Shown: positions 1 to 8,005, counted from the stretch's first letter. The stretch: DNA of 36,655 nt from HGM11416 sp964532155 (GCA_964532155.1 CAZHGN010000011.1:1-36655); one strand, 5' to 3'. Notes: a model not told the origin generated them from the sequence alone. Numbers and translations: made by a program.

Positions 1-1209
1 GCCGCCGTTACCGTTTTCGTCCAAAAAGTCGATTGAGTCGGCTTTTCTGTTGACGGTAACCTTTAGCGTGGCTCGAACGGTTTCGCCTTTATAAGTGGTG
101 ATTTCAACGTAAATATCGGTCGTGCCGCCGCCTTTTACGACGAACTTGTCGTTTTCCACGGCTATTACGGCGTCGTTGTCGGTTGCAAGCGTTATTTTTT
201 CCGTAGCCTTTTCGGGCGTGCCCGAGTGCGCTACGTTAAGCAAATAGCCGTTTTCGGTTGTGTAATCTTCGTAGTTTACGGTAATTTCGGTAGAGGTTTC
301 GTCAAACTTAACGGTTTCGTAATGACCGTAAGTCGAAGTGTATTTTTTTGCGATTTCGTGTTCGTAATCGTCGCGAACGTAAAGTGTGACGGTTCCCGCG
401 CTCGTGAAGGTGAGCTTGCCGTTTTCTTGGTCTATCGTTGCAATGCTCTCGTCGGTCTTGCTTAAGTAGTAATACAGTTTAGCGTCGGGTGCCGCTTTTT
501 CGGGGTAGATAAGGACTTTGGGTAAATCGAATACGGTTACCGCGTCGAGGACGTCGGCTTGGTCTTCAAAGCTAAGTTCCTCGACCTTGCCGTAGACTTT
601 AATATTGACTTCGGTTTCGGCTGAGGCGTTATCTTTGGCGCGAATGCGTATTTTTGCCATGCCGCTTAATTCGGCATTTGCCGTCACGGTGCCGTCGGGT
701 GAAACGGTGGCGAGTTCGTTTAAAGATTCGAAAACGAGTTCGGCGTTTTTGGCTTCCTTGGGAACGTAGGTAAAGGAAAGCTTAATCGACTCGCCGAAAA
801 GCATTTTTTCGGGCGGATCGACTGCGTAGAGCCTATGAATTTTATCGTCGGTAACCACTACCTTGCAGGAGGTGACTTTCGACGGGTTTTCTTTACTGCG
901 GGCGTGAATAATGACCTCGCCGAAATCGACGCTCGTGACGTTTCCGTCTTCGTCTACGGTTGCGATCGACGTGTCGTCGCTCCAGTATTCGACCTCTTTA
1001 TTGTTTGCCTGCATGGGGAAAACGTTAATTTTGAGGCGCTCCGAAACGTTATTCTCGTCGGTCTTTTTAAGTTTGTACTCTTCGTTGACAAACTGTATTT
1101 CCTGTACGTAGACATAGGTAGAAAAACCTATGACCGTCGTACTGACGAATAGCGTCAATAGGATAATCAAGGGAAGAAGCGTTATAGCGCAAATCATTAC
1201 CTTTTTCAT
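1..1209 (-). CDS. Membrane-anchored bacterial Ig-like (BIG_2) repeat protein, partial (C-terminus beyond left edge)
   Basis: The reading frame stays open to the window edge, giving 403 residues of an unfinished protein. The ATG is preceded by a perfect AGGAGG at 1218-1223, 8 nt upstream. Residues 1-35 are a hydrophobic segment after MKK, best read as an uncleaved signal anchor because no lipobox or clear cleavage site is seen. The rest is extracellular beta-sandwich repeats. The first (about 36-115) has the BIG_2 hallmark YWSDDTSIATVDEDG followed by VTSVDFGEVIIHARS; similar but more diverged units follow at about 120-205, 210-300 and 305-403. Such domains usually act as spacers or adhesive stalks. 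It lies 232 nt downstream of the ABC exporter permease on the same strand and could be co-transcribed with it. The missing end could carry a catalytic or anchoring domain, so its job is unknown. Confidence 0.85.
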   Translation of the reverse strand, partial: MKKVMICAITLLPLIILLTLFVSTTVIGFSTYVYVQEIQFVNEEYKLKKTDENNVSERLKINVFPMQANNKEVEYWSDDTSIATVDEDGNVTSVDFGEVIIHARSKENPSKVTSCKVVVTDDKIHRLYAVDPPEKMLFGESIKLSFTYVPKEAKNAELVFESLNELATVSPDGTVTANAELSGMAKIRIRAKDNASAETEVNIKVYGKVEELSFEDQADVLDAVTVFDLPKVLIYPEKAAPDAKLYYYLSKTDESIATIDQENGKLTFTSAGTVTLYVRDDYEHEIAKKYTSTYGHYETVKFDETSTEITVNYEDYTTENGYLLNVAHSGTPEKATEKITLATDNDAVIAVENDKFVVKGGGTTDIYVEITTYKGETVRATLKVTVNRKADSIDFLDENGNGG

Positions 1210-1441
1210 TTAAAAATCCTCCTTTCGTTTGATCGGCATAGCGATCGGCGAACGGTATCGATAGTAAAAAAACGATTTAAGTCACTTAAGCAAGCTTGGT
1301 GGTTTTGTGTTTTAGTATCGCTCGTTGTAGTTTTTCGGCGGCTTTTAGCGTTGTTTTGCCGCCTGTCGTGTGTTAGTCTGCGTGCAACCGCTTTTTACGG
1401 TTGAGGCTCGAGCGTTTTGCCGCCCGATAGCGCGTATGATT
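1210..1441. other. Gene-free spacer between exporter permease and Ig-like gene
   Basis: No coding region is supported. Two hairpins are present: GGCGGC 1337-1342 with GCCGCC 1358-1363, and CAACCG 1385-1390 with CGGTTG 1398-1403. Neither is followed by a T-run in the minus direction, so they do not look like strong terminators. A weak minus-strand -10 (TACTAT, 1261-1266) lacks a good -35. Confidence 0.5.
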
Positions 1442-3052
1442 TTATCTGAACTCTATTCGTGCGTACTTTTTTTCGGCTGTAAGCAAGAATACGAGAACGT
1501 TTACTCCGGTGTAAATAACGGTAACCGCAACGTTGAGTATATAGACCATTTCGGTTCCGAAAAGGTAGGACAAAACGATCGCGGGGCCGCCTTGGACGAT
1601 TGCGACGAAAAGCCCTATGAGCATCAGCAAGTTCATATTCGTTTGCCCCGCGTCGCCGTTGGTGGACAGAGCGAGGTCGGGGTTGGAAAGATTGAGGTTA
1701 AAGCCGTTAACGATCATACCGAACGCCGTAATAAACGATATGCCGAATACGAGAAAACTTTGACCTACGGTAAGAAATTCCAGCCTTGCTATGACGTAAA
1801 TGCTGAGCAGTAATGCGCCCGTTGCGACGGCGAGATTAAGCACGCCTTTCGCCGCAAGCTGAAGCGTGTATTTATACGGCGTGATTTTGGTTATATAGAA
1901 CGTTTCCTTCTCGCGCGAAATGGCTTGCGCCGAAAAGGAGTTTATCATAGCCATAAACGCCAAAAGAACGAGGACGGATACGCCGTATGCGACGTTTGCG
2001 CCTACTTGCGCTTCGCCCACTTTGTTGACGAGCCTGTTACAAAAGAATACCATAACCGGGGTTGTTATCGCCACGCCGAGATAATAGTATGCGTAAGTTC
2101 CCGTTCTGATAATATCTTTGAACTCCCTTTTTAAAATGGAGACGAAGGGACCGTGCGAGGTGTATTTCGATTTTAAGCCGAAAATCTTTTTGCCGCCCTC
2201 GAGAGCGTTTAGGCGGACTTTGTCGTACACGGGCTTTGCTATAAGCAAGCCGATAGCGAGTAAAACCGCGCTCGACAGCAAAATCATAACCATCGGCAAA
2301 ACTACGGAACCGTTTATTCCGACGCTTTTTAAAAGCACGCACGGATTGAGTTTTAAGTTGACGAGGGCTATAAATTTCTGCATAACCGAAATCGTTTCGT
2401 CGGATATGCGTTGGTATATGAAGTATTCGGCAAGCAAGCTCAAAATGTAGTCGTAAAGCACGAGCGCGCCGGTCAGCAGTAGCGTAAAGAAAATAAGTTT
2501 TAGTACGTTATGGTTTTCGATTGCCGATACCGCGTACATAACGGGAACGGTGAGTATAGTGCCAAGACCGAAGGGGAGAAACGAGGCAAACACCGCCGCC
2601 GCGATTATCCGTATGATGAAGGCGAAAGAGATCATGCCGGTTGCAAAGCCGAAGACGAGCATTACAGGTAAGCATATGCATACCGAAAGCAAAAGATTGC
2701 TCAAAAAGACGATTATAAGCTCGGCTACGAACGTTTGGAAAGAGGACATAGGGAACCTTGCGACGATTTTTAGGTCGGCGGGTTTTAACAATCCTTTAAT
2801 TTCGAACGATACGCAAGATACCGTCAAAACAACCTCTATAATAGTCCACAGTACGGTCGAAAAGTCGGCGATTTCTATGATTTTGCCGAACTGATCGACG
2901 AGCATTTCCAAGAAATATTTGAAGACGAAGAGCATTACTACGCAAGTGAGCAATCCGAGAAGGGTAGTCGCTATTCGGCTTTTTTTGCCCGAGTTGTTTT
3001 TCGTCCGCATAAGGCGCAAATGAAGGCGGACGTATGATAAAATTTTATTCAT
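1442..3052 (-). CDS. ABC-2 type transporter permease
   Basis: This 536-residue polytopic membrane protein has roughly ten to twelve hydrophobic helices in two halves, with a charged cytoplasmic stretch in the middle (about 290-310). It starts with a basic, helical N-terminus before the first helix at about 30-50. The ATG overlaps the end of the upstream ATPase by 8 nt, so the two are translationally coupled and form one ATPase/permease pair. The family (large ABC-2-like permeases of Firmicutes) mostly exports lipids, peptides or drugs or supports cell-envelope functions. The substrate cannot be read from the sequence. I assign permease on hydrophobicity and context; no catalytic motif exists to confirm it. 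Confidence 0.8.
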   Translation of the reverse strand: MNKILSYVRLHLRLMRTKNNSGKKSRIATTLLGLLTCVVMLFVFKYFLEMLVDQFGKIIEIADFSTVLWTIIEVVLTVSCVSFEIKGLLKPADLKIVARFPMSSFQTFVAELIIVFLSNLLLSVCICLPVMLVFGFATGMISFAFIIRIIAAAVFASFLPFGLGTILTVPVMYAVSAIENHNVLKLIFFTLLLTGALVLYDYILSLLAEYFIYQRISDETISVMQKFIALVNLKLNPCVLLKSVGINGSVVLPMVMILLSSAVLLAIGLLIAKPVYDKVRLNALEGGKKIFGLKSKYTSHGPFVSILKREFKDIIRTGTYAYYYLGVAITTPVMVFFCNRLVNKVGEAQVGANVAYGVSVLVLLAFMAMINSFSAQAISREKETFYITKITPYKYTLQLAAKGVLNLAVATGALLLSIYVIARLEFLTVGQSFLVFGISFITAFGMIVNGFNLNLSNPDLALSTNGDAGQTNMNLLMLIGLFVAIVQGGPAIVLSYLFGTEMVYILNVAVTVIYTGVNVLVFLLTAEKKYARIEFR

Positions 3053-4085
3053 TCCATACTCCGTTGATTTGCATAAACATGCGTTCGAGACTGAACGACG
3101 GATCCGCCAGCGCTTGCTTTAGGTCGAAGAATTCTACCAGTTTGCCGCCCTTTATTATGGCAACCATATCGCATACTTTTTCGACTACGTCGAGGTTGTG
3201 CGACGAGAATACGACCGCGTTGCCCGAATTTGCATAGTTTCGTATGCAGTTTCTAACGTCGTTCATGGTCTGCGGATCAAGTCCCATCATCGGTTCGTCC
3301 AGAATCCAAAGTTTGGGGGAGTGCACGAGCGAGCCGATAAGACATATTTTTTGTTTCATACCGTGCGAATAGCCTGCGATTTGCTTGTCGAGCGCAAACT
3401 CGATGTTAAAAAGCTTTGCAAGGTATTCTATGCGGTCTTTCTTTTGCGCCTTGGGCACGCCGAAAAGACTGCCCATATAGTCGGCGTATTCTCTGCCGGT
3501 CAAAACGTCGTACACCGAGTGGTCGTCGGGTACGTAGCCGATACTGCTCTTGGCTTCGATCGGCTGTTTTTTAACGTCGTAGCCGTTAACGTAAATTTCA
3601 CCCTCGGTAAACGGCAAAATGCCGGTAACGGATTTTATCGTCGTCGATTTGCCCGCGCCGTTGCTTCCGACGAGACCGAGTACCTTTCCCGCTTCGAGAG
3701 CAAGGCTTATGTCGCTTGCCGAATAGTTTTTTGCACCGGCGTATTTTTTCGAAAAGTGCTTGATTTCGAGCACGTACTGCGTTTTTTCCTTGCTGCCCGC
3801 CGTCTTTTCTTCGGTGACGGGGGTGGCGGTTNNNNNNNNNNNNNNNNNNNNNNNNNNNNNNNNNNNNNNNNNNNNNNNNNNNNNNNNNNNNNNNNNNNNN
3901 NNNNNNNNNNNNNNNNNNNNNNNNNNNNNNNCGCTTTCGGTATTGCCGTCCGTTTTAACGTCCGCAATGGGGGCGGTTACGCTTTCGGTTTTGCCGTCCG
4001 TTTTAACGTCCGCAATGGGGGCGGTTGCGCTTTCGGTTTTGTTCGTTTTGTCCGTATTTTTTTCGGTTGAGTGTTTTTTGTTCAT
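3045..4085 (-). CDS. ABC transporter ATP-binding protein with repetitive N-terminal extension, interrupted by a scaffold gap
   Basis: The C-terminal ~235 residues form a complete ABC ATPase: Walker A GSNGAGKST, Q-loop region GYVPDD, a degenerate signature (YSHGMKQK in place of LSGGQ), Walker B LWILDEPMMGLDP and the H-loop SSHNLD. This is the CcmA/EcsA-like subgroup that pairs with ABC-2 permeases, matching the overlapping downstream permease. Unusually, the ATPase is preceded by a hydrophilic extension made of 16-residue repeats (TESxTAPIADVKTDGx). A run of exactly 100 Ns sits inside this extension, so its true length and even frame continuity are unknown. ATG chosen with AAGGGA upstream. No ATG lies between the gap and the ATPase domain, which favours the extension being real. 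A consensus promoter lies about 90 nt upstream. Confidence 0.88.
   Translation of the reverse strand: MNKKHSTEKNTDKTNKTESATAPIADVKTDGKTESVTAPIADVKTDGNTESXXXXXXXXXXXXXXXXXXXXXXXXXXXXXXXXXXTATPVTEEKTAGSKEKTQYVLEIKHFSKKYAGAKNYSASDISLALEAGKVLGLVGSNGAGKSTTIKSVTGILPFTEGEIYVNGYDVKKQPIEAKSSIGYVPDDHSVYDVLTGREYADYMGSLFGVPKAQKKDRIEYLAKLFNIEFALDKQIAGYSHGMKQKICLIGSLVHSPKLWILDEPMMGLDPQTMNDVRNCIRNYANSGNAVVFSSHNLDVVEKVCDMVAIIKGGKLVEFFDLKQALADPSFSLERMFMQINGVWNE
3832..3931. other. Assembly gap of exactly 100 N
   Basis: One hundred consecutive Ns is the usual placeholder for a scaffold join of unknown length. It falls in a 48-bp tandem repeat, which explains why assembly broke here. The gene around it should be treated as incompletely known. 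Confidence 0.97.
3932..4047 (-). repeat. 48-bp tandem repeat coding for 16-residue units
   Basis: GTTTTAACGTCCGCAATGGG recurs at 3952 and 4000 with a 48-bp period, with a further partial copy running into the Ns. On the coding strand the units read TESATAPIADVKTDGK and TESVTAPIADVKTDGN. The period is a multiple of three, so copy-number change keeps the frame. Confidence 0.9.
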
Positions 4086-4178
4086 CGTGTATCCCTTCGT
4101 TTCGTAAAGCCGCCGTTGCCGCCTTTTTTTGCTTTGAAGCAGTGCCTCTTTGTTTAAAATTTTATTTTTCTTATGAGT

Positions 4179-4207
4179 ATTTTATCACCTAATTTTCACC
4201 TTGTCAA
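4179..4207 (-). promoter_or_regulatory. Sigma-A promoter for the ABC exporter operon
   Basis: Read on the minus strand: TTGACA (4207-4202), 17-nt spacer, TAAAAT (4184-4179). Start of transcription is expected near 4172, giving a leader of about 87 nt before the ATPase ATG. Confidence 0.75.
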
Positions 4208-4439
4208 CCGTCGCGACATATATTATATAAAAAAGCGGCAAAAAAGAAGTTAAAATATTGTCGAACGGTTGTTTTTTCACATTCGGGGGGGGGTAATGTT
4301 ATTTTAATTGAACATTTAGCGGCAAAAAGTGTATTTTTTAAAAAACGGCGAAAAAATAAAATTTTCGGCATAATTTTTTTGGGTAAAATTGCGCGGTCGT
4401 AGGTAAATTTTGTTCTAAAAAACGCGGCGTTAAAACAGT
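4208..4439. other. AT-rich intergenic stretch without a gene
   Basis: Together with the leader at 4086-4178 this makes a gap of more than 400 nt. It is rich in A/T runs and holds a G9 tract at 4285-4293. No ORF with a ribosome site is seen on either strand. Confidence 0.6.
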
Positions 4440-4473
4440 AAAAAAAGACCTGCCGTTTTTAAAAAGCAGGTCT
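4440..4473 (-). terminator. Rho-independent terminator of the metallo-hydrolase operon
   Basis: On the minus strand an 8-bp stem AGACCTGC / GCAGGTCT (4473-4466 with 4453-4446) closes a 12-nt loop and is followed at once by a run of Ts. It lies 58 nt after the stop codon of the ComEC-like gene. Confidence 0.9.
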
Positions 4474-4530
4474 ATAAGTCGATTATCGCGGGTTTTTCAA
4501 GGAAAAATACTCGCTATTATCGTGTTTTCG

Positions 4531-5688
4531 TTATTTGTTTAACGTGCGGTTTTGCTTGAACCATTCGGTATCGAACAGGGTAAGATTGCTTGCCGAAAAG
4601 ATTTTTTCGATTGCGACCGAGCCTTTTGCCGACGATATTACGATATTGCCGTTCATAGAGGTAAATTCGCCTTTTTTATAATCGAGGCAAAGCGTCGTAA
4701 CGTAAACTTCTTCGGTGTATTTTGCCACGCGATCGATAAACTGCTGCGTGGGGAAAGTGTTCTCGATTTTAGTGGTATATTCGGTGCTGCCCGCGCAAGC
4801 GCAAACGCATACTATGTCGGGCTGTATTACTTCGAGAAGTTCGGTCGAAGAGGACGTTTTCGAGCCGTGATGTCCCGCCTTGTAAAGTGCAACTTTTTTA
4901 AGGCTGTCGCCGTTATTTTCCACAAGACTTTTTTCGCCGTCCTTTTCGAGATCTCCCGTGAAAAGATAGGAAACGACCTCGGAATCTACCGTTCTGTTGA
5001 TTTGCATGCACACCGAATAGTCGTTTTCCGTCGAGGCTGTTTCTTCGTAATATTTTTGGTAAAGTATTTCCATTTCGACGTTTTCGCTTATCTTGTACGT
5101 GTGTTGTGCTCCGTTTTGTTTGTTATAACACTCGAGCGCGTCATAAACTTTAGTGCCGTTTTTTTCTTTCGTTTCGTCAAGTTCGCGGAGGAAGTTGCCG
5201 TACAAGGTCGAAGTCGTTTTTTGGTTCGTCTTGGAAAAGGTAATTACGGTATCTACGGTTAAAAGGTCGAAAAGGCTGTCGACGTTTTTACCCGTTGCAA
5301 AGCCCGCGTAGTGGTCTTGGTGGGCGTGCGTTACTATTACGTAGTCGAGTTTGCCGTCGATGAGCGGTGACACGTAGTCGTAAATGGGCTTAACGCTGTC
5401 CGCTCGGCTGCCCGCGTCGATAAGTATTTCCGTTTCGCCCGACTTGATAAAAGTGCAGTCGCCGGTGTATTTGTTGCCGAGTTCCAAGAAGTGAACGGAC
5501 AGCTCTTTGCTCTTAATCACTTCGACGTTCGGCGTGCCGACGGCAGACGTTTGCACCGTTTCCGCTTTTGGTATTTCGTAGGCATCGACCGCTTGAAGAG
5601 CCAAGTAAAAACCGCCGAGCGTTCCGACTAAAAATAGGGCTATAGCACCGAAAACGGCAGTTACGGAGTTAATTTTCTTTTTAGCCAT
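4531..5688 (-). CDS. ComEC/Rec2-like MBL-fold hydrolase, membrane-anchored
   Basis: A 385-residue protein with one N-terminal hydrophobic helix (about 8-30) and an extracytoplasmic metallo-beta-lactamase domain (about 63-370). The metal-binding motif HAHQDH is at 121-126, the bridging aspartate is D246 in LFTGDLEKDGE, and KAGHHGSKTSSS (270-281, H273/H274) is the signature of the ComEC C-terminal nuclease-like domain. In ComEC that domain is proposed to degrade the non-transported DNA strand; stand-alone secreted versions are common in Firmicutes and may be nucleases or phosphodiesterases. The channel domain of ComEC is absent. It overlaps the upstream membrane-protein gene by 8 nt and is followed by a strong terminator, so the two form a compact operon. 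The substrate is not established from the sequence. Confidence 0.87.
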   Translation of the reverse strand: MAKKKINSVTAVFGAIALFLVGTLGGFYLALQAVDAYEIPKAETVQTSAVGTPNVEVIKSKELSVHFLELGNKYTGDCTFIKSGETEILIDAGSRADSVKPIYDYVSPLIDGKLDYVIVTHAHQDHYAGFATGKNVDSLFDLLTVDTVITFSKTNQKTTSTLYGNFLRELDETKEKNGTKVYDALECYNKQNGAQHTYKISENVEMEILYQKYYEETASTENDYSVCMQINRTVDSEVVSYLFTGDLEKDGEKSLVENNGDSLKKVALYKAGHHGSKTSSSTELLEVIQPDIVCVCACAGSTEYTTKIENTFPTQQFIDRVAKYTEEVYVTTLCLDYKKGEFTSMNGNIVISSAKGSVAIEKIFSASNLTLFDTEWFKQNRTLNK

Positions 5689-6241
5689 CGATCTCTACCC
5701 CCGTTACGTAAACAGTTTTAATAAAGTTTTTTCCGGTAAAAGCAAAGTGGTCGCAAGTGTATTCGATATAATAAACTCCGGGCGCGGCATAGTCGATTTT
5801 ATCGACTGTTTTTGCCTCTTTGCTCAAATCCTCGCGGTAAAGCAGCGTTTTGTGAACGGTCAGTTCTTTTCCGAAAAAGGTAGCCGAAACGCCGCCGTCG
5901 TCAAAATCCGCATAAGCCGCAATCGTTTCCGCGGTAATAGGCGAGTCGCCGTTTTTTGCGATAATATCTTCGCGCAGGGCGGAAAGGTCGATTTCGATAT
6001 AGTCGAGTTCTTGGCAAGCCTCGCCGTTAAGTTTCATGACGTGCGGCGTGAATTTTACGTTCGCGCTCGTTACGAAATACCCGACGAAAACCGCGATTAC
6101 GAGTATTATGGCGTAGACGGTAAAGAGCGCGGATTTTTTGCCTTTTTTCTTTCTTTTGCTTTTTGTCGATTTCAGCTCGAAAAACGAAATATCGTCGGAC
6201 GTTTTTTTGGTTGCTTTTGCTTTTCTTCCTTCCGAAGCCAA
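5681..6241 (-). CDS. Small membrane protein of unknown function, TTG start
   Basis: 186 residues: a very basic cytoplasmic N-terminus (many K/R up to residue 37), one transmembrane helix at about 38-58 and an extracellular part of about 125 residues with no motif I recognise. The start is a TTG, chosen because AGGAGG lies 7 nt upstream (6249-6254) and no ATG fits better. The stop overlaps the start of the ComEC-like hydrolase by 8 nt, so the two products are probably made together and may act together at the membrane. A possible minus-strand -10 (TATAAT, 6283-6278) lies just upstream, without a convincing -35. It is divergent from rplU. Confidence 0.75.
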   Translation of the reverse strand: MASEGRKAKATKKTSDDISFFELKSTKSKRKKKGKKSALFTVYAIILVIAVFVGYFVTSANVKFTPHVMKLNGEACQELDYIEIDLSALREDIIAKNGDSPITAETIAAYADFDDGGVSATFFGKELTVHKTLLYREDLSKEAKTVDKIDYAAPGVYYIEYTCDHFAFTGKNFIKTVYVTGVEIDG

Positions 6242-6382
6242 GTCGATTCCTCCTCATAAGGGCGGTTTGCCCGAAATATTATACGGAAATTTTAACATAA
6301 ACGTACCCTTTAGGTAAAACGAAAACGTCTAAAAAAGTTAAAAAAACAATTGTGAAAATTTTGCGGTGTGCCGAAAAATCGT

Positions 6383-6411
6383 TTGACATACGGCTATATA
6401 TTTGATATTAT
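6383..6411 (+). promoter_or_regulatory. Sigma-A promoter for rplU-rpmA
   Basis: TTGACA (6383-6388), 17-nt spacer and TATTAT (6406-6411). Transcription should start near 6418, leaving a leader of about 75 nt before rplU. Confidence 0.85.
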
Positions 6412-6417
6412 AGACAA

Positions 6418-6494
6418 GACCGCTCGGAACGGGCTCGGAAGCGTGCGTTGCACCGCCTCAGTTTCGGCGAGCTTAGACAGGAGGATTTTGTAGG
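6418..6494 (+). ncRNA. Structured 5' leader of rplU, possible L21 leader
   Basis: The transcribed leader can fold: GCTCG 6422-6426 pairs with CGAGC 6468-6472, enclosing a small hairpin GTGC-GTT-GCAC (6443-6453). The ribosome site AGGAGG is at 6479-6484. Firmicutes are known to carry an L21 leader here that is thought to mediate autoregulation by L21. I infer that this is a member from position and foldability only; a covariance-model search would decide. Confidence 0.4.
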
Positions 6495-6803
6495 ATGTAT
6501 GCAATCATCGAAAACGGAAGCAAGCAATACACCGCAAAAGTAGGCGACGTCATTAGGTTCGAAAAACTTGATAAGCAGGTCGGCGAAAAGGTTGAGTTCA
6601 AAGTGCTTCTCGTATCGGACGAAACGGGCATCAAAGTAGGAAAGGATGCCGAGGGCTTTAAGGCTATAGGCGAGGTAACCGTACAGGATAAGGCTAAAAA
6701 GGTTATCGTTTATAAGTACAAAGCTAAAAAGAACGAAAGAAGAAAACACGGTCACAGACAGCCGTTCACGGCAGTCAGAATCGACGAGATCGCCGCTTTA
6801 TAA
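6495..6803 (+). CDS. rplU: 50S ribosomal protein L21
   Basis: 102 residues, the normal length. It opens with MYAIIENGSKQYTAKVGD and contains the RKHGHRQPFT segment near the C-terminus, both typical of L21. L21 binds 23S rRNA in the large subunit and contacts L20. It heads a two-gene operon with rpmA 15 nt downstream. ATG with AGGAGG 10 nt upstream. In many Firmicutes the gene for the cysteine protease Prp lies between L21 and L27; here nothing lies between them. Confidence 0.98.
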   Translation: MYAIIENGSKQYTAKVGDVIRFEKLDKQVGEKVEFKVLLVSDETGIKVGKDAEGFKAIGEVTVQDKAKKVIVYKYKAKKNERRKHGHRQPFTAVRIDEIAAL

Positions 6804-6818
6804 GGAGGAATAAGATAT

Positions 6819-7091
6819 ATGTTTTTGATTAGTTTATTCGCTCATAAAAAGGGTGTCGGTAGCAGTAGAAACGGTCGTGACAGCCAATCTAAGAGATTGG
6901 GTGCAAAGCGTGCCGACGGACAGTCGGTTCTCGCCGGTAACATTCTCGTTCGTCAAAGAGGAACGAAGATTCATCCCGGTAAGAACGTAGGTATCGGAAG
7001 CGACGATACGCTTTACGCACTTGCAGACGGCGTCGTAAGATTCGAGCGCCTCGGCAAAGACAAAAAGCAAGTTAGCGTTTACGCAGAATAA
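6819..7091 (+). CDS. rpmA: 50S ribosomal protein L27 with a short N-terminal extension
   Basis: 90 residues; KKGVGSSRNGRDSQSKRLG and GNILVRQRGTKIHPG are unmistakable L27 signatures. L27 sits near the peptidyl-transferase centre and its mature N-terminus reaches the tRNA ends. In Firmicutes a leader such as MLKLDLQFF is removed by the protease Prp before an alanine. Here the leader is MFLISLF followed by AHKKG, so a hydrophobic leader ending in Phe before Ala is kept but with one Phe instead of two. Processing is therefore likely but by inference. Start fixed by AGGAGG at 6803-6808. A strong terminator follows; obgE, the usual next gene, is absent. Confidence 0.97.
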   Translation: MFLISLFAHKKGVGSSRNGRDSQSKRLGAKRADGQSVLAGNILVRQRGTKIHPGKNVGIGSDDTLYALADGVVRFERLGKDKKQVSVYAE

Positions 7092-7102
7092 TCGCACTTA
7101 AG

Positions 7103-7128
7103 ACCGAAGGTTTCGCCTTCGGTTTTTT
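7103..7128 (+). terminator. Rho-independent terminator after rpmA
   Basis: Perfect 8-bp stem ACCGAAGG / CCTTCGGT (7103-7110 with 7116-7123), loop TTTCG, then a T-run to 7128. Confidence 0.95.
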
Positions 7129-7163
7129 AGTGCCTTTTTACGGTTTTCAGTACACTTTTACTT

Positions 7164-8000
7164 ATGAAAGAATTTGTATTTCCGTCTAAATATTTCAACG
7201 CGCGCGACACGCTCGAGTGCGGTCAGGTCTTCCGCTTTAACGCAGTTTCGGACGGCTATTTGGTAAAAAGTAGGGATAAAGCGTGCTTTTTAAAGACGAT
7301 AGAAGGCTTTACTACTTTTACGTGTGAGGACGGCGATGTCGAGTATTTTAAGCGTTATTTTGATCTTGAAACTGACTACGAGGGGATAAACGAGCGTGCG
7401 AAAAACAGCGGATTCGAAATTCTCTCCAAAGCCGCTCAAGCCGCCGAGGGCGTTAGAATTTTAAGACAAGACGAGGTTGAAACTTGTTTTTCTTTTCTTA
7501 TATCGCAAAACAACAACATTCCGCGTATAAAGGGGATTATCGAAAAATTGTGCGACGGATTGGGTAAAAAGCGCGAGTTTTGCGGTGTGGAATATAGGAC
7601 TTTTCCCCAAACCGAAGATTTAAAAAACGCCGACGTCGATTTTTATAAGTCGATCGGCATGGGCTACCGCGCCGATTTTTTTAAGGGGCTTGCTCAAATA
7701 ATAAACGACGATTATATTGCCGAACTTCGGAAAACGAACGGAGCGGAACTTAAAAAAAGGCTGCTTTCCGTCCGCGGAATAGGCGACAAGGTTGCCGATT
7801 GCATTCGCCTTTTCGGCTTTCACAAAACGGACAGTTTCCCGGTCGACGTGTGGATAGAAAAAATATACGCCGAAGACTTTGGCGGAAAACTTTCAGACCG
7901 CGAAAAAATATCCGAATATTTCGTAAAAACTTTCGGTTTAGATGCAGGTTTTTTTCAGCAATATCTTTTCCATTACAAGCGCAATTTACAAAATAATTAA
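7164..8000 (+). CDS. 8-oxoguanine DNA glycosylase/AP lyase, OGG1 type
   Basis: 278 residues. The C-terminal helix-hairpin-helix GPD domain has LLSVRGIGDKVADC with the catalytic lysine K209, followed by PVDVW with the catalytic aspartate D228; both match K249 and D268 of human OGG1 in spacing and context. The N-terminal OGG_N domain carries ECGQVFRF (19-26). OGG1-type enzymes remove oxidised guanine from DNA and cut the strand by beta-elimination. No ribosome site precedes the ATG, and a -10-like TACACT ends 7 nt upstream, so the message may be nearly leaderless (inferred, weak -35). It lies between two terminators and so forms a single-gene unit. Confidence 0.93.
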   Translation: MKEFVFPSKYFNARDTLECGQVFRFNAVSDGYLVKSRDKACFLKTIEGFTTFTCEDGDVEYFKRYFDLETDYEGINERAKNSGFEILSKAAQAAEGVRILRQDEVETCFSFLISQNNNIPRIKGIIEKLCDGLGKKREFCGVEYRTFPQTEDLKNADVDFYKSIGMGYRADFFKGLAQIINDDYIAELRKTNGAELKKRLLSVRGIGDKVADCIRLFGFHKTDSFPVDVWIEKIYAEDFGGKLSDREKISEYFVKTFGLDAGFFQQYLFHYKRNLQNN

Positions 8001-8005
8001 ACGCA

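Noticed and set aside
1370..1813. Plus-strand open frame across the permease end
   Set aside because: Antisense to the well-supported permease; no ribosome site and no family-like sequence.
3932..4047. CRISPR-like repeat
   Set aside because: The repeat is a continuous coding tandem repeat of 48 bp with no unique spacers.
3045..4085. ATPase of the sugar importer
   Set aside because: Its degenerate signature, ABC-2 permease overlap and distance from the importer place it in an exporter.
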